Below are positions 46,750 through 59,700 of a stretch of DNA of 64,000 nt, in pieces. The notes under the pieces were generated by a model, which saw only the letters and a list, made by a program, of their open reading frames with translations, was not told where the DNA came from and did no database searches. Each line of letters begins with the position of its first letter. The stretch's first letter is position 1. A program made the translations under genes and the position numbers. The stretch comes from Solea solea. Taxonomy: Eukaryota; Chordata; Actinopteri; Pleuronectiformes; Soleidae. The stretch covers positions 8,685,654 through 8,749,653 of the forward strand of contig NC_081149.1 of assembly GCF_958295425.1 (NCBI RefSeq). Reading direction: 5' to 3'.

Positions 46750-49700
46750 CTGCGGCAAACAAAGACAAAAAAAAGGGAGTTAGAGTTGTGTGATTTAACA
46801 TGACTTCAGAATATATAAACAGACAAGGAGTCTGTTGTGTATACAATCCAGTTTTGTGTTCCTGTTGTTTTTTTCTAGTGGGACTGTGAGGAAAGTGTGA
46901 TTATATCCCGCTCACCTGGATGGATCCTCCTCCACAGAAAAAGCCCCTTTCAAATTGATGATATTGCTCTTGTTTTCAAACATCCCATAACTGAGGGTGA
47001 TCTGGAGGAAGACATGAAAAGACATGAGTGACATAGAAACAAACAAACAAGTATCCAGTGATGTGTCATTAAGGGATAACGACGGGATGTTTCTCACCTG
47101 TTTGTGGATCTCAGACTTGGACACCTGCTGCAGGTTCTCCAGGTGAGAGTGGAACAGGTTGCTGCGGGTCAGCGGGACGCCGAGGACGGACTCGATGATG
47201 TAGCCCACGGTGCAGTCGTCGGGCAGACGGATCTTCTCCGCCGTGTTCATGAAGTGGCCGCCGCTGTGGAAACGGACGCAGAGAAAAGGTCAGTGCCGGT
47301 GTCACACAGACGCAAGCACGACACACGTGGCTCTTCTCAAACATCTCATGGTGATGTTCGAGGTCCAGTGTGTGACATTTAGGAGGGTTCATTAACAAAT
47401 GAAGAAGAATTACACTCTTTTTGGTATGCGAAGGCCACCGTACGTGCACTTGTGAAAGGGAGGGGAATTTTAACGGAATAATTCTTACAAATAGGACCTT
47501 TAAACATGTGGCTATGACAGCTTTATTCTGAAAAATAAGCAAATTTACCAACATATGGTGTATACTTGTTGAGACAGTAGCACAATTAGAGCTACTGCAA
47601 TCGATAAATATTAATATTTATTTAGCTTCTTATAATTCAATATCTTCTGGTTTCTTTGCTCATTTGTGCAGATAATTTATGTGCAGATAATTTATTGTGG
47701 ACAAAATGTGGCATTTGAATACGTAATATAATCTGAGTCTTACCTGGCCCACGGGCTCATCTTCAGTGCCAGACCCCGACTCACGCAGAAACCGGCTCCT
47801 CCGGTGGCAAACCAGAAGTTGACGGGTTTCTTTGAGAGGAAACAGAACGACGTTGTGTTAAATACAGAGAATCATCTGACAAACAAACCTGGAGGCATGA
47901 CCTTAAAATATGATTATTAATTTTTTTTATACATAAAGAACATACCATCTTATTGTCCCCCAGCCTCTCTGTGGCCTCGATGGGCCGGTCCAGGCTGGGT
48001 TTGCCGATGTACATGTCCTGCGTGTGAGGATACTGGGACAGAAGCTTCACCAGAGTCCGGGCGTTCACGTAGTTGTCATCGTCCACGTGACAGAACCACC
48101 TGAGACCACCAGGGGGAAACAGATAGCGTCAGACCACCGACATCCTTCCAGACAAACGCGACAAATCATACGCGCAGCATGGAGTCATACTCACTTTTTG
48201 CCCGACTCGATGAACTTGTCATATTCCACTGCCATCTTACAAGACAGAGCTTGTCGACTATGAGCCGCAGAGCAGTTGGTGTTGATGGCATGACTCCCTG
48301 TAGCAACAAGGGACACAAATATCATCAATGGAGGCTCTATGCATTTGAGGACCACAGGCAAAAAGGCTCACGTCCAAATGTTTATGACCTTTGAGAAAAT
48401 GATTTTCCTAACAAATCCAGAATGGACAGAAACAATGTGCATCTCTGTTCCCAAGATAAAAAATGACACATACCCATTTTCTTCTTCAGCTCCTCGTCTT
48501 CTCCGTCGGTGAAGATGTACGTCTGCAAACACACAGAGGGGACATCACAGATAAGTCAACTCACGCTCTTTGCCTCACGTGACTCGGCCACACGATCACA
48601 ATTTGACAGGGTGTCCAGGGTCGCCGGGCGAGATCAGCATCAATCAACATGTCCTTTATGCAGCGGCGAGTTAAACAACCCCCGTGCTCCAATAAAGAGC
48701 CTTTGTGCCGCGCTTCACTCTCACCATGGCAACTATGCAGCCTCCCCGAAGCATCCCAGACATAGAACAAAGGACGAGGCAGACTGTCCGCCCCCACACA
48801 CACCCCATTCATGTATCCCATCCCCCGACCGAGCCCCGCTCCACTGGACCTGCTGCCTCACTTCAAACGTGTTGATCGCAGCTAAAACAGAAAAGTTACA
48901 GTGGACAGAAATTCCTACTTTAAAGTTTGTCTTTAAAGAACTTATTGGTTTAACTTAAGCTCCCAGGTCCCTGCCACCTGTCTCCTGTATCTAATCCAAT
49001 GTTTACTATGATTGTGTGCTGCTGACCTTTTGGCCAGGTCACCCTTGGAAAAGAAATTTCAATCTCTGACTTTTTACCTGGTTGAATAATCAATCTGTTT
49101 CCTCTCTCTGGAACAATCTCACATCATTTCTTTGTTTTAAAATCAAATTTAAAGTCTCGTCTTTTCAATCTCTGACAGAATGCTGCTGTTTTAAAACTGC
49201 AGTATGTAACTTTTGAAATGTTTGTCCTTTAATCAACTCCATACAAATCTCAAGTGTTCAGATCTTTTGTGAAGGAATGAAGGAACTTTTTTATGGTTTT
49301 GTGTCTTTTTACTGTAGTTTTGAAGAGTCAGATTAACTGATTGACTCTTAATAATTGAATATTCATACTTTTCCCTGTTATTTTAACATCAAGACAGAAA
49401 GAAGCAACAGAAACATTGCAGTAGTAAAGTGAGACGACGGCTGCAAACACTTTTCTCTTATCCTATTTGCTGTCTTGTTTTGTCTGATTTGGCTTGTCTA
49501 AATATTTTTGCTTTTCCTTGGCTCCAATCCAGTCGTGTCAATGCGCGACACAAGTAAACATGACTCCACTTGACTCGGCTGCTGTTTGACCCACACGTTG
49601 AGCCGTTTTAAAAAAGAATCTAAACCCTTGTTGCTTGTTAAATGTAGCAGTCAGTCAGTCCGTCATAAAAGCAGGTGACAACAAAGAGTTCCAGGAGCTC

Positions 49701-52700
49701 ACTTTTAAAGACCTAGATGAAGATTAGACTCCTGACACTGTGCAGGTGCACGCCGGTGAATGGGGATGATGAAAAGGCCGCCTACTTTTTCTTTGTAACC
49801 GCCAGTGGCCTTGTTTACTCTTCACCTGAGGTGAGGCAGCACCTGCCGAACATGACGCCGCCTTATCAGCGCCACGTGTCTCTGCACGTCAGGTCGTGGT
49901 GCTCGGCGGTGACGGGGCGTCCCTGCGTCTGCCCTCGGGGGCGCCCGGGCGACACAATGAAAGCGACGGCACGTCTTTCTACACATGCGTTTTTTTCCTT
50001 GCACAAAAACAGTTCATGGAAAAAACTGTGCACAGATGCTGCCCAGTGCAAAGGCCCTGATCCTGTATTTGTTTAAGGAAGGGTGGAGGTTTCAGTGGTA
50101 ACGGGATCAGAGGCTGGCACTGTTTGCTTTAAAGCCCATTGAATAGAGAGACTAATCACTGAGGCAGCTGCCCTGGCTGCCAGGCCACTGACAGAAAGGA
50201 GGAGGAGGAGGAGGAGGAGTGGGGTGGAATCTCGCTGCTGATTAGTAAATCGAAAACCGTGTGTGGCCATTCACCCCCCCACTCTTCACCCCTTATCCTG
50301 CCTCCTCCCTCTCACCCCTCTGGGCCACATACACGGCCAGAGCCTCTTGAATAGAACAATGCTGTGAGTTTTCATGCTGGGTAAAGTCTCCACTGGGTAA
50401 ATTCTAAATATGTTTGGCTGCATTTGCATACAGCTGCAGGAGTTAACTCAAGAAGAAGAAGAAAAAAATCCCCTGTGGGGGGAGAGTTTTTCATTCTCTC
50501 TTTGTTTCTTAACTGAAACAGTTACTTTCACGGAATACTGATTCATACGACAATCAGAAAAAATAAATAACTGGCTGTGTGGAGCTGAGATAAGAGGCGA
50601 GAGGGTGAGGAGAGCAGAGGGGGGAGGGGGATTGCACTCTTGACCACAGGAAGGCCTGGCACAGATCTGAGCGCGGTGCCTGGCTGGCTGTCTCCTACTC
50701 CAGCGGACGGAAGGGCATCACCCCCCCCCCCCCCGCCCTGACTCCGTCCCAACTTCTGTCCCAGACGTTTTAAAGCCCTTTCAGCACTTTCTCTTCTCAC
50801 GTCCTCAGCATCTTCCTGACCATTTACTTCACTCGAGTTTTTGCACCATGTGTAGTTTTTTCTCTCTCTCTAAATGCTAAAAGCGTCCATTGTTGGAGTG
50901 CTGGCTCATTATCATACTCTTAAGAGAAGAATGCATGGCAGTGGCACACACACACACACACTCCACCATGAAGATGTGGATGCCAGCTGTCCAGACGCTT
51001 GCAAAAAGGCAGATGGTGCCACTTGTACACATCAATCCAAGGAAATAAAGACGGTTTTGATTAACTTCCCGATCTACTGTTCGTTGTACTTTACATTTAA
51101 ACCCTGTATGATGCTCTATGGACCCGGCTAAGTGGAAAGGTTACTGTAATGTAAAAAACAGAGACTTTCTGTCTCAAAAAGACATTTCTGAGTTGGAATT
51201 TACTTCGATTCTTAGTGGAAGGAATTAAAAAAAATGTGATTCATGCTCTGAATGGGCTCAAACATTAAGAAGGCCACAGGCACTTTTGTGTCAGCAGTGC
51301 TATCACAGAGATAATCTGCCCTCCCTGTTCCTCAAGTAAACAGCTGCAGATAGCAACTGTGTGAAAGTGAAGAAACCTCACTTTGAGCGCATGAATGAAA
51401 AAATACTCGCTTTTGGATTAAAAAATTATATATAAAAAAATATGTCTCTTGTGTCCTTGCAACTGGGACAGATGTTCCGTCAGCTGAGCGTGAGAATCAG
51501 AACCTGAGCACAGAGGATGGACATATGTACACGGTGGGAACTCGCAGCATCATATGGCTGGCATTAAAGCCCCATCCTTTGTTCTGTGTCTCCCCCACCA
51601 CCTGGCACCCTTCCTCCAGGAACTCCCTCCAGCATTGTGCTGCCTCGATCTGTCCCTTCTTTTTTTTTTTTTTGCAGGCACAGTCATTCACCAGCTGCCT
51701 GCCTCTCTCTCTATAAGCCCTGCTGTTAACTTTGTCAGGATGGGTGAAGTAACAACATCCACGGCAGTGATTACAACCAGTTATCACAATCAGATCCCAC
51801 TGAAGCAGGTGATTACAATAGGAGAATATTTTTTGCCACTTTCTTCCAACACTGCGAAAGCTTGGTTCCCAGCACAACCCTGACCCTATAGATGCACCCC
51901 CCTTTTGTCCCAAAGCATCCCCTAAACGAAGCCCCCAGTTTTCCCATCCCTCCTCCAGTGAGCTTGACCCAGACTCGGCTCCCACGTTCCCATGGAGAGA
52001 GAGGGGAGAGACAAGGGGCTGGGGAAAGCTTTTCTCTCCCCCTTCCTTCAGAAGGACGCTTTGTTAGTCCTGGAAGGGGGACAGCGCCGGACTCGGGTGC
52101 CTGTGAAGCATCCATTGCACATTCACAGGGACACCCAAAAAAAAAAGGAGAGCAGGGATAATAGAGAGTGGGACGCAAAGGGGGGTCTGTGAAAGAGAGT
52201 CCTGAAACTGCTCCCCAGGTTCTCAGGGACATCACTCAGAGGAGAATAAAAAGTGACAGAGCAGAGGAAATTCAGCAGGGTGAGAGTGGCTCTTTTTTGG
52301 GGTGTCACTGTGGGACAATACAGCACTGTATGCAGCCTTCACACATTCAGCAGCTCCATGGGTGCACTGGGTCATTGTCCTCAGCCTCAGCAGCAGTGAC
52401 AAATTGATCATATCCTAATCTTTTTTTTCTTAAGTTATTAAAGCATCGTGAATGACAACCAACAATGGAGTTTTGCATTGCCCCTTTACCTGTTGCATGG
52501 TCCTGGAGATCCACGTGTCCAGCAGCAGACTCAGTCTGGAGCGGTGGAACTTCTTGGTGGTCTTCACGGCGATGAAGATGTCATCGGCGCTGATGTCCTC
52601 AGCGGGAGGCGGCGGCAGCGAGGACGCGGCGGAGCCCGCGGGTTTCTCCGCGTCTCTGCGCCCGCGGGTCAGTTTGGTGAAGTACGCGGAGAATCCTTTC

Positions 52701-52906
52701 TTCACTCCCGGACCCTGCGCGGCATCCTGGAGCACAGCGCGGGTCCCGGTGTCCTCTCCTCCGCCTCCTCCAGTGTCCCCCTCCACCTGGACCTGGTGAT
52801 GCTGCACGGCGACCATCATCATCATCATCATGAGCAGCAGCAGCAGTGAGAGACCGGCTGATGCAGCCACAAACACCGCTGACTTCTTTCCATTATTCTT
52901 CAACAT
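46683..52906 (-). CDS. lfng: Lunatic fringe, complete (8 exons, 375 aa)
   Basis: LFNG is a Golgi beta-1,3-N-acetylglucosaminyltransferase that extends O-fucose on Notch EGF repeats, changing ligand response; it is central to somite segmentation. Join on minus: 52906-52490, 48522-48474, 48297-48195, 48099-47946, 47829-47744, 47263-47098, 47001-46916, 46749-46683. All introns are GT-AG and phases give 375 codons plus TAG (human 379). The N-terminus is a type II signal anchor (about 10-34) with CTG/ATG codon runs. RGRR at 81-84 is a likely proprotein-convertase site. The metal-binding DDD motif is at 196-198 (HVDDDNY), an N-C-S glycosylation site at 163-165, and LPDDC at 283-287 includes the proposed catalytic Asp. 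The ending [13 protein letters not shown] is typical. A TATA box lies upstream. Confidence 0.97.
46916..47001 (-). CDS. lfng: lfng exon 7
   Basis: It encodes [20 protein letters not shown] and [17 protein letters not shown] is a fringe signature. It leaves AG of a split Arg codon before GTGAGC. Confidence 0.96.
47098..47263 (-). CDS. lfng: lfng exon 6
   Basis: It encodes [20 protein letters not shown] and then [20 protein letters not shown]. It contains the LPDDC catalytic-loop motif and the FHSHLENLQ motif of the fringe C-terminal lobe. Confidence 0.97.
47264..47743 (-). repeat. lfng intron 5 with dispersed repeat fragment
   Basis: About 480 bp. The part at 47358-47512 (GTCCAGTGTGTGACATTTAGG start, AGGACCTTTAA end) resembles a dispersed teleost repeat also seen near 3095-3115 and 44009-44140. 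No gene. Confidence 0.45.
47744..47829 (-). CDS. lfng: lfng exon 5
   Basis: It encodes [20 protein letters not shown] and [17 protein letters not shown] is the nucleotide-sugar pocket motif conserved in fringe and related beta-1,3-glycosyltransferases. Confidence 0.97.
47946..48099 (-). CDS. lfng: lfng exon 4 (DDD motif)
   Basis: It encodes [20 protein letters not shown] then [20 protein letters not shown]. It carries the DDD Mn2+/UDP-GlcNAc binding triad. The donor is GTATGT, in phase 0. Confidence 0.97.
48195..48297 (-). CDS. lfng: lfng exon 3
   Basis: It encodes [20 protein letters not shown] and [13 protein letters not shown]. It includes the N-C-S glycosylation sequon and two conserved cysteines. 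The split codon is completed by exon 4. Confidence 0.96.
48474..48522 (-). CDS. lfng: lfng exon 2
   Basis: A 49 bp exon encoding [16 protein letters not shown] plus one base. FIFTDGEDE is invariant in fringe proteins and confirms the small exon. Confidence 0.95.
48523..52489 (-). other. lfng intron 1 (about 4 kb)
   Basis: It holds a LINE/SINE 3'-end-like segment at 49010-49095 (GGCCAGGTCACCCTTGG ... TACCTGGTTGAATAA), a (GGA)n run near 50200-50219, a C(14) run at 50721-50734, and a (CA)n at 50945-50961. No additional coding exon was recognised. Frames such as 51497-51985 (minus) lack any domain. Confidence 0.55.
52490..52906 (-). CDS. lfng: lfng exon 1
   Basis: It encodes 139 residues: MLKNNGKK, the hydrophobic anchor, a low-complexity stem ([12 protein letters not shown]), [13 protein letters not shown], a Ser/Pro stem, and the catalytic-domain start [20 protein letters not shown] ... 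[13 protein letters not shown]. The start is the first Met of the frame. The donor is GTAAAG. Confidence 0.95.
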
Positions 52907-53060
52907 GATTAAAACCTAAAGTTAAAAAAGACTAAAGACTATTTCCAAAGCAAAGTCCATGTGGATGTCTTCTATTTAATTAAATAAAACTCAGAAGGAA
53001 GAGTTAAAGTCCGTCCTGGTTCATAACTGAGAAGCGAATAAGATTCTTGGCACGGAGGGG

Positions 53061-53068
53061 AATTTATA
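53061..53068 (-). promoter_or_regulatory. lfng: lfng TATA box
   Basis: TATAAATT on the minus strand lies about 155 bp upstream of the start codon, placing transcription start near 53031-53037 and leaving a 5' UTR of roughly 125 bases. This is a sequence-based prediction. Confidence 0.55.
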
Positions 53069-56000
53069 AGCTTGCATGCAAGGCCACGCCTTATGGGAGG
53101 TTCTTGAATGCAGCACGCCAGTCAGTGACGCAGGAATGGGGCGTGGTTACAGCTGTGTTTGTGTGTTCTTGTATGGGTACCTCTGTGAGGACCATGAAAT
53201 TTGTGAGGAAATTCTGTCCTTAAGACTTGGTTAGTTTTAGGTTAGGGTTAGGAATGTAGGATGTTTGTGATGGTTTAGGTTAAGGTTAGTGTTTGTCTAC
53301 CTGTATTTGTTGCCCCTTTAGGACCCTTGCTGACATAAACCCATTAATAAAGAGTACAACAGTTTAACCGAGCTATGGCCGTAGTCCGACTAAGACAGGC
53401 AATCGGACATCTTGCCATGTCAAAGTATACAGGGAGAAAATCAATTAATTGGATGTATGTCTGAATCTACCTAACCAAACAGCGAGTGGCGACATGGATC
53501 GTGCTGTGGTTCTGTATGTTTCATACCTGCTGAACATTGTGATACAAATTAGATGGCACATGGCTGTTGTGTTGTCCGAAGAAAGACGCAGTCACCATAT
53601 TTTGGACAACAGTACTGCATTTTAAACGTCGTCTCCTTCTACTTCCATGTCAAAGACTGTGGAGGACATTTTGGTGTATGCACAGAAGTCCGACTCAAGT
53701 CCGACTAAGCGTATACATGCAGGAGTAATCAGACTAGCATTATCCAGGTATGTTAGTCCGACTGTAGCTAGCTTGTGTTGATGTTGGAGCTGTTAATTTC
53801 CCCGAGGGAACCTCCCAAAGGGATCAATAAAGTCGTTTGTCTGTCTGTCTTGTAACTAACGTTCACATTAAGAAAACCAAGTTATTTTCTTAGTCTGACT
53901 AAAATCAAACCTTTAATGTGATCTTGTCAGGACCAGTCGTCCAAATAAGGCAATACTAATGCTAACATTTTAAAAGTGGTTTGGTTCAGTTTAGGATTAG
54001 GCATTAACCAGCTATGGTTGTGAAGAACATTTTTGTACCAGTTTTAGACAAAAATCTGCATCTGTCTCAATGGTTTTTGTTTGGATTATCTTCAGATTAG
54101 GGTCCATCTATAAGGTTTTGTTTTGTTTCACTTACGTATAAAGTCTGTGTCCTGCATTAAAGCAGATTTAAGGGTCACCAGTTCATGTTGGGTTAGACTG
54201 AGGTTTGGGTTAGTCTTGGGGCAGTGATAGGGGTAAGGTCTAACTTTTGGGACAAATTCCAGAATAAAAAATGAGTCAGTTAGAGGTGGCGTGTCCAACT
54301 GTGTCCCAAGGATGTTTGCATCTGTGGTTCTTATCCTAGGCTTAGGGAAGGGCTTAAGATTGGCACATTTAAGATGTTTTGGGATGGTCAAAACAGGGAC
54401 AAAGTGTGTGTGTGTGTGTGTGTGTGTGTCCTGCAGAGTTCAGAGTACAGATAATACGAGTGAAATATTTACCTAAAGAAAACAAAGCTGCAGGTGTTGC
54501 ACGAGGGAAGGTGTGTTTTAAAGTGCACCTGGAGGAAAACTGATGCACCATTCAAACAATGCCCCATTCACTACAACAATAACTGTTGTATTGTTGTCAT
54601 CCTGATCAGGTTGCTCTCATGTGTCTCACTCAGGTTGCATGTTTAAATAAAGGTGGAAAAAAAACAACATCAACAACAACAAACTTAAAAATCTTATTTG
54701 GTTAAAAAATGCAAATCTTTTCTCCTTTTTTGTGAAGTTATTTGAAGTTATTTGAATTTGGCCAAGTGTGAGCTTGGTGTTCACCAGATAAACATGCCCT
54801 ATTGTTCTTCTCTGACCTTGTGAGGACTCTAAACAGTTGGTCATTCCTGAACACTTGTTATTCAAATTCTGGCTCTCTCACAACGGAGTGCCGTCTGGCA
54901 CTGGGACTCTGACCAAGTGACATCAGCCCCATTTAGACCAACATGCAGCTGCTGGAGCCTTGGAAACACCCAACTTCCAGATTTTGCCACACTGAGGCAG
55001 TTCAATATCAAACCAAGGTCTGGTTTTCTTTTGTTTGCAACTGAGACACTTGAGACGCTTTATCTTTGCTTTTTCCTTCTTATCCTGGAATTATGAACAA
55101 CCATTGAGTTCTTTAAGTCGTGCAGAAAAGGCTCATGAATGCAATAAGTGTTGAGTTAACTCAACTGACTTCATACACGCTGCAGCAAACGTGCCTTTTT
55201 CAAAGCATTTGAAGGAGAATACATTTCTTTTCCACTGCAGGTGTTGTATTCATTTTGAATCTGGGACAAGTTACGTCTCAGCTTTGTTGCTTGTGACTGG
55301 GTCTTTTGTTCACCCTTTTTATAGTGTGCACAGAAAGGCGTTATAAAAGCGAGTGTAGGAAACCAGGCAGAGGAGGGGTGTCTCTGTGGCCTTCATTCTT
55401 CTCTGATTAACCGTTGCCTCGTTCTGACGAGCTCGATGTAATGATGTAAACCATTTATTGCTATAATCTGCTTATAAGCAGGGGAACATATGTAGAGTTT
55501 AATGTGGTCAGGCTTTATTAATTCAACTGAAAATGTTGACTTGAATGAACGTGCAATCAACTCATCAACAAAATGTCTCTATCTTAAGAAAATGTATTGT
55601 GTTTTCAAATTGTAATCATATTCATATTAACCCTTTTAACACCTAAGCTTCAAAATGTCCATCTGGACTTATTTTTTTGCTCATTTGAACCATTAAAGGG
55701 CCTGTGAGTGAGTGCTTTTGCCCATTTTTCCACAATAACTTTCAATACCTGGCAGTTATTTACTACACTGTAGTTGTACATGAACACCAGATTGTGCATG
55801 TCAAATTTGAACAGTGTAAAACATATTTGGACATTGAGTTTTTGACTCAATGTCCAAAAACAGGCCAAAAAATGTAAACTACGTACAGGCCTTTTTCCCT
55901 TTTTGGCAACAAAGACACTGATTCACTGGCTTCCTGCAACAGTGCAAGTGAAATGATCATAATAACCACATGTTGGCTTTGGCGTACAACTTTTTAATTT

Positions 56001-56330
56001 TTTCCGATAGCACAAACTGTTGCGTTATTACGGTAATGCGAAGTGCGCTTGCGTGAATATGTCCTCTGTGATACGCTTGGTGTAAAACAGGAGCGCATTA
56101 CTTTCAAATATAAACAAATGTTAAACCATTTTCAATGGTGATAGCCACTCACATGTGTTTCTCTCTGTTCTCTCTCGCGCGAGTAAAGCGAGACAGCTTC
56201 ATACAGCTGACAACGCCAAGAAGCTGCTAAAGATAAACTTGGATGTTAGGTAGGATTTCATAATCGCCATTTAAATTGTGTTAAAGACAAGAACTTACAG
56301 TATCTTAAAGTGGGATAATTAGATTACATT
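53069..56330. repeat. Upstream of lfng: dispersed repeats, no gene
   Basis: A short telomere-like patch (TTAGGTTAGGGTTAGG) lies at 53228-53250. A composite repeat at 53385-53850 has recurrent GTCCGACTAAG motifs and ends in GGGATCAATAAAGTCG plus (TGTC)n, as in LINE 3' ends. A (GT)n lies at 54404-54429. The rest shows no coding potential. lfng enhancers would be expected here but cannot be identified by eye. Confidence 0.5.
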
Positions 56331-56620
56331 CAGGTCCTATCCACATGGAAATAGGAGGAAACATGTCGTATTGTTTCAGAAAATGTCTTCATCCACAAAA
56401 AAACCTTGCAAAATAACTCTAAACGCTGTAGTACACATGCCAGGCCTGTACGTGGCACTGTAGCCACGTCAACAGCGACGTTGAGCATCCGCATAAGGCA
56501 CACGTTCTGTGTACAGACACTTTTTCTTATTCGAATAAGTGTAGGTTACACTGAGAAACAGAGACAGAATTAAGAAAGCCAGGGCGACTAAGGAAAGACA
56601 AATCCAATTTATCATAAAGC
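56331..56620. repeat. Dispersed repeat, copy 1
   Basis: Shared with 63612-63945 in the same order: TCCACA, GTCTTCATCCACA, AACTCTAAAC, ACATATGCCAGGCCTGTA-like, TTATTC(G/A)AATAAG, AGAAACAGAGACAGA, TTATCATAAA. The two copies are far apart (7.3 kb), so this is an interspersed element rather than a local duplication. The type was not determined. Confidence 0.6.
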
Positions 56621-56639
56621 AAAAAAGACGAAGTTTCTC

Positions 56640-56745
56640 AATCCCTGGAACTGTCCTGCTCCAACACACCTGATTCAAATGCCTGGTAACGACCCATTCA
56701 TTTAAATCTGGTGTGTTAGAGCGGGGCAACATTTAAATTTCCAAG
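56640..56745. mobile_element. Short palindromic hAT-like MITE fragment
   Basis: The pair CTCCAACACACCTGATT and ATCTGGTGTGTTAGAG forms a long imperfect hairpin. The same core appears at 39330-39425. It abuts the end of the dispersed repeat at 56331-56620. Confidence 0.5.
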
Positions 56746-59700
56746 CACTGCATTCGTGTGGATTCACCTCGACTGGTTTTTCTCGTGGACAGCCCCCTCA
56801 GAGCTGCCTGTCACCGCCAAACCTGCAAGGCATCAATGTCAGTTTAGAAGCGAATGAGTGGAGTTTTCCACTTGTACACGCTCTAACCTCCCTTGGAGGT
56901 CGCAGTTGTGTTTCCTTTCATGCCCCCCTTTGAATTTATCGTCCTGTCCAACATTACCCACCGAATACCAGAGATTAAATCCAGTTTCTTCAGACAAGCC
57001 CACTTCCTCTCCATCGTGCCCACAAAACCCACAAGTAAACACCACAGTGTGTTTGATTCCCCCCCCCCCACGCTGGGTGATCCGAGCTGCCAGAGAAGCC
57101 TCAGCTGGATGTTTAAAATTAGAAGGTGAACTATTTATAGTGAAGACGTGCAGGTGAAGAGTCTTGATGTTTTGATCTATGGAAATATCTCTGGGAAAAT
57201 CTGTCATTACAGCCCTAAATATCTCTCTCTCTCTCTTTGTTCCATGATGCACATAACAAAAACACATGTGCACACTCAACTATAACTTGATACTCCACAT
57301 TGTGTATGTCAAAGGGAGAAAAAAAAAACAAAACCACAACACAGCATGGAAGACATTAAGTCGAAGCCACATCATTCTTTTCAGCTCACGTGTTTCCATT
57401 GACTTTGTTTAATATTCCACTGTCGATGTTTCTAATTTTATCAGCGCTTTGAAGCCCTCACATCATGATCACGGGCTCAGAGTTCTTGCACAGTTTATTT
57501 TACTTCTATATATTTATATTCCTGTTCATCAGCATGAATATTTCTAAATGTGCATAAACACCACACTGACTCAGAGAGAAACAGGAGGATGGGAGCACAT
57601 CAGTCTTCACTTCTGTTTATTTAGCGCCCTCATCATGGACACATTAACTCTATTGGGAATTTGAGGTCACACCAGAAGCGAGAGCCAGAATGGAGAGGAG
57701 ACTCTCCAAGGACGGAGGCTGAGAATTCTCCAGCTGCAGCTCGAAAAAATACAAAAAACAAATAAAACCCGACCTGTTTTTTTATTGATCTCCTGAGAGT
57801 ACAGAGGTCTGAGTGACCGACTTCTTTCAGGTAAACACAATAAACTGGAGAAATGGGGTGTGTGTGTGGTCAGATTTGGACTTGAGATACAGAACGAAAC
57901 ATCTCCGTAATGCATGAAACAGATAAGGATAACACAAAGAGCTGCTCACTAATTTGTGGAATAAAATGCATTTAAAATGTCACAGTACAAACAATAAAAC
58001 CTGTCAAAATAAAAGGCCCTTAAAATAAAATACCGTGTGCATATAGTTAGTTACATACAGTGGTAGTGATTGTTTTATTTTTACGTTTCAGTGCATATTT
58101 TATCCGCTTATCAGACAATAAAAGAAGGATTTCAAATAAAAAGTGGAGTAAAAAGTACAAAATGTTTTGTCTTTTTTCCTCCATGTTTGACAAGAATTGA
58201 TTTTGAAGCATCATCTAAAATCTAAAATTACATTTTATTAAGATAAATTAAATGATTCTCATGTGTTGAAAATTGAGCTTAAAATGTATGTTCACCACCG
58301 TGGGAACAGCTTTTTCCTTTGAATTGACTCTAACTTGATCCGACTAGCTGACAAGTGTGGACACAACAAACATCATTTCTCCTTTTAAATCCATTTTTCT
58401 TCTTCTACAACAACAGCTTCAACCTCTCAAAACTGTACAAATCTAGATATTGTTACGGGAAACTAGATATCCTCTTGAGGCCTCTCCAGGTTTATGTTTC
58501 TACTAAGAGTTTGATTAACTCGCGAGACAAACGTCCAAAAAGCCGTAGACAACTCTGACTTATCTCCACATCGTGATGTACATTAAAGTAAAGTGGGAGG
58601 AAGGTGGTGATTGTGTGTGTGTGAAAAGATCCCTTGAGGTTAAAAAAAAGCCATTATTTTCTCAAACAGGTCACTTGCTGGGACATCAAATGGCAAATCC
58701 AGCAGACAAAGACAAGACAGTGAGGGACATTTAATTGTCCATTGTGTCGTCTCATCAGTTCTCTTTCTTATTGAAATACTTGTGTTTTGTCTTGTGTAAA
58801 TGTGTGAGCCATCGCAGAGGCGGGGCGCATAATGTGAGTTGTTTTTCCGTTTTCCGTTCAGATTACCAGCCAGTCAGTTTAAATCGGATTAAAATCTGAT
58901 TCTGTCTAAAGATCAGTAATACAAGAACATAACATGTCTACTTGGTATTTAAATTGGAGATACTGTAAGTAAAGTGACCTCCACACTATTTATTTAGCCA
59001 ATATACTCAGGATTTTTAAAGAAGTATAGCTAAAATTTGTTGTGTAGTGTTTTATTTTTTTACTCCTGCATTACCTGTGTGTGCATTTTGATGCCTCAGT
59101 TATCTGAGGAAGAAAATCTTGTAGTGACATCTTTTTCTTTGACATTTTTCGAAAATTCCCCTGTAAAGACGACATTGTTTCAGGGAAATCTCCTTCCACG
59201 CGGAACCCCCTGATGGATCTCACTCGTTTTGGCAAAATTGTGCATTTCCTTCTTGTAAAGTATTTAGGTTTAGGTTTAGTTGTTAGTCGCTTGTTTTTAA
59301 GAGAAAAAAAACGTCGCCGGGGGTCTGGAAAGTCGCAGAATGGGCACATGAAAACGTTAACAAACAGATATTATTTCTCTTTCTTTTCTCTGGCTCTGTT
59401 CTGTTATTATATCTGTAATGTGTGCAATGTTGTCTTCTCTGTTTTGACTGGTTTCAGGGGGTTCTGTGTGAGGGGGCTGACACACAGGAAAAAAGTGTGT
59501 CAATATATGGGCACAATATTCCATCATGATATTGTTTAAACTGATATTCAAGATTTTCATGTCGTTGGGGGGGAGGGGCACACCAGTTTGACCCCTCTGG
59601 TTTAGATAATCCGATTGATTGTGTAAAGGATATGGAGCACTTTCCCAAGTTTTAAAAAGTAAGGAATGCTAAAAACACGGTAAAGGCTCCGTTTGTTGTA

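Noticed and set aside
46499..46846. 115-codon minus-strand frame over the lfng terminal exon
   Set aside because: It is a shadow of exon 8 in another frame; the exon's own frame ends with the conserved fringe C-terminus and TAG.
51497..51985. 162-codon minus-strand frame in lfng intron 1
   Set aside because: There is no conserved domain, no matching splice phase to lfng exons 1 and 2, and a Lys run from a T-tract; it is most likely a chance frame.
53228..53300. Interstitial telomeric array
   Set aside because: Only two or three irregular TTAGG(G)-like units occur, typical of GTTAGG-rich dispersed sequence rather than a telomere relic.
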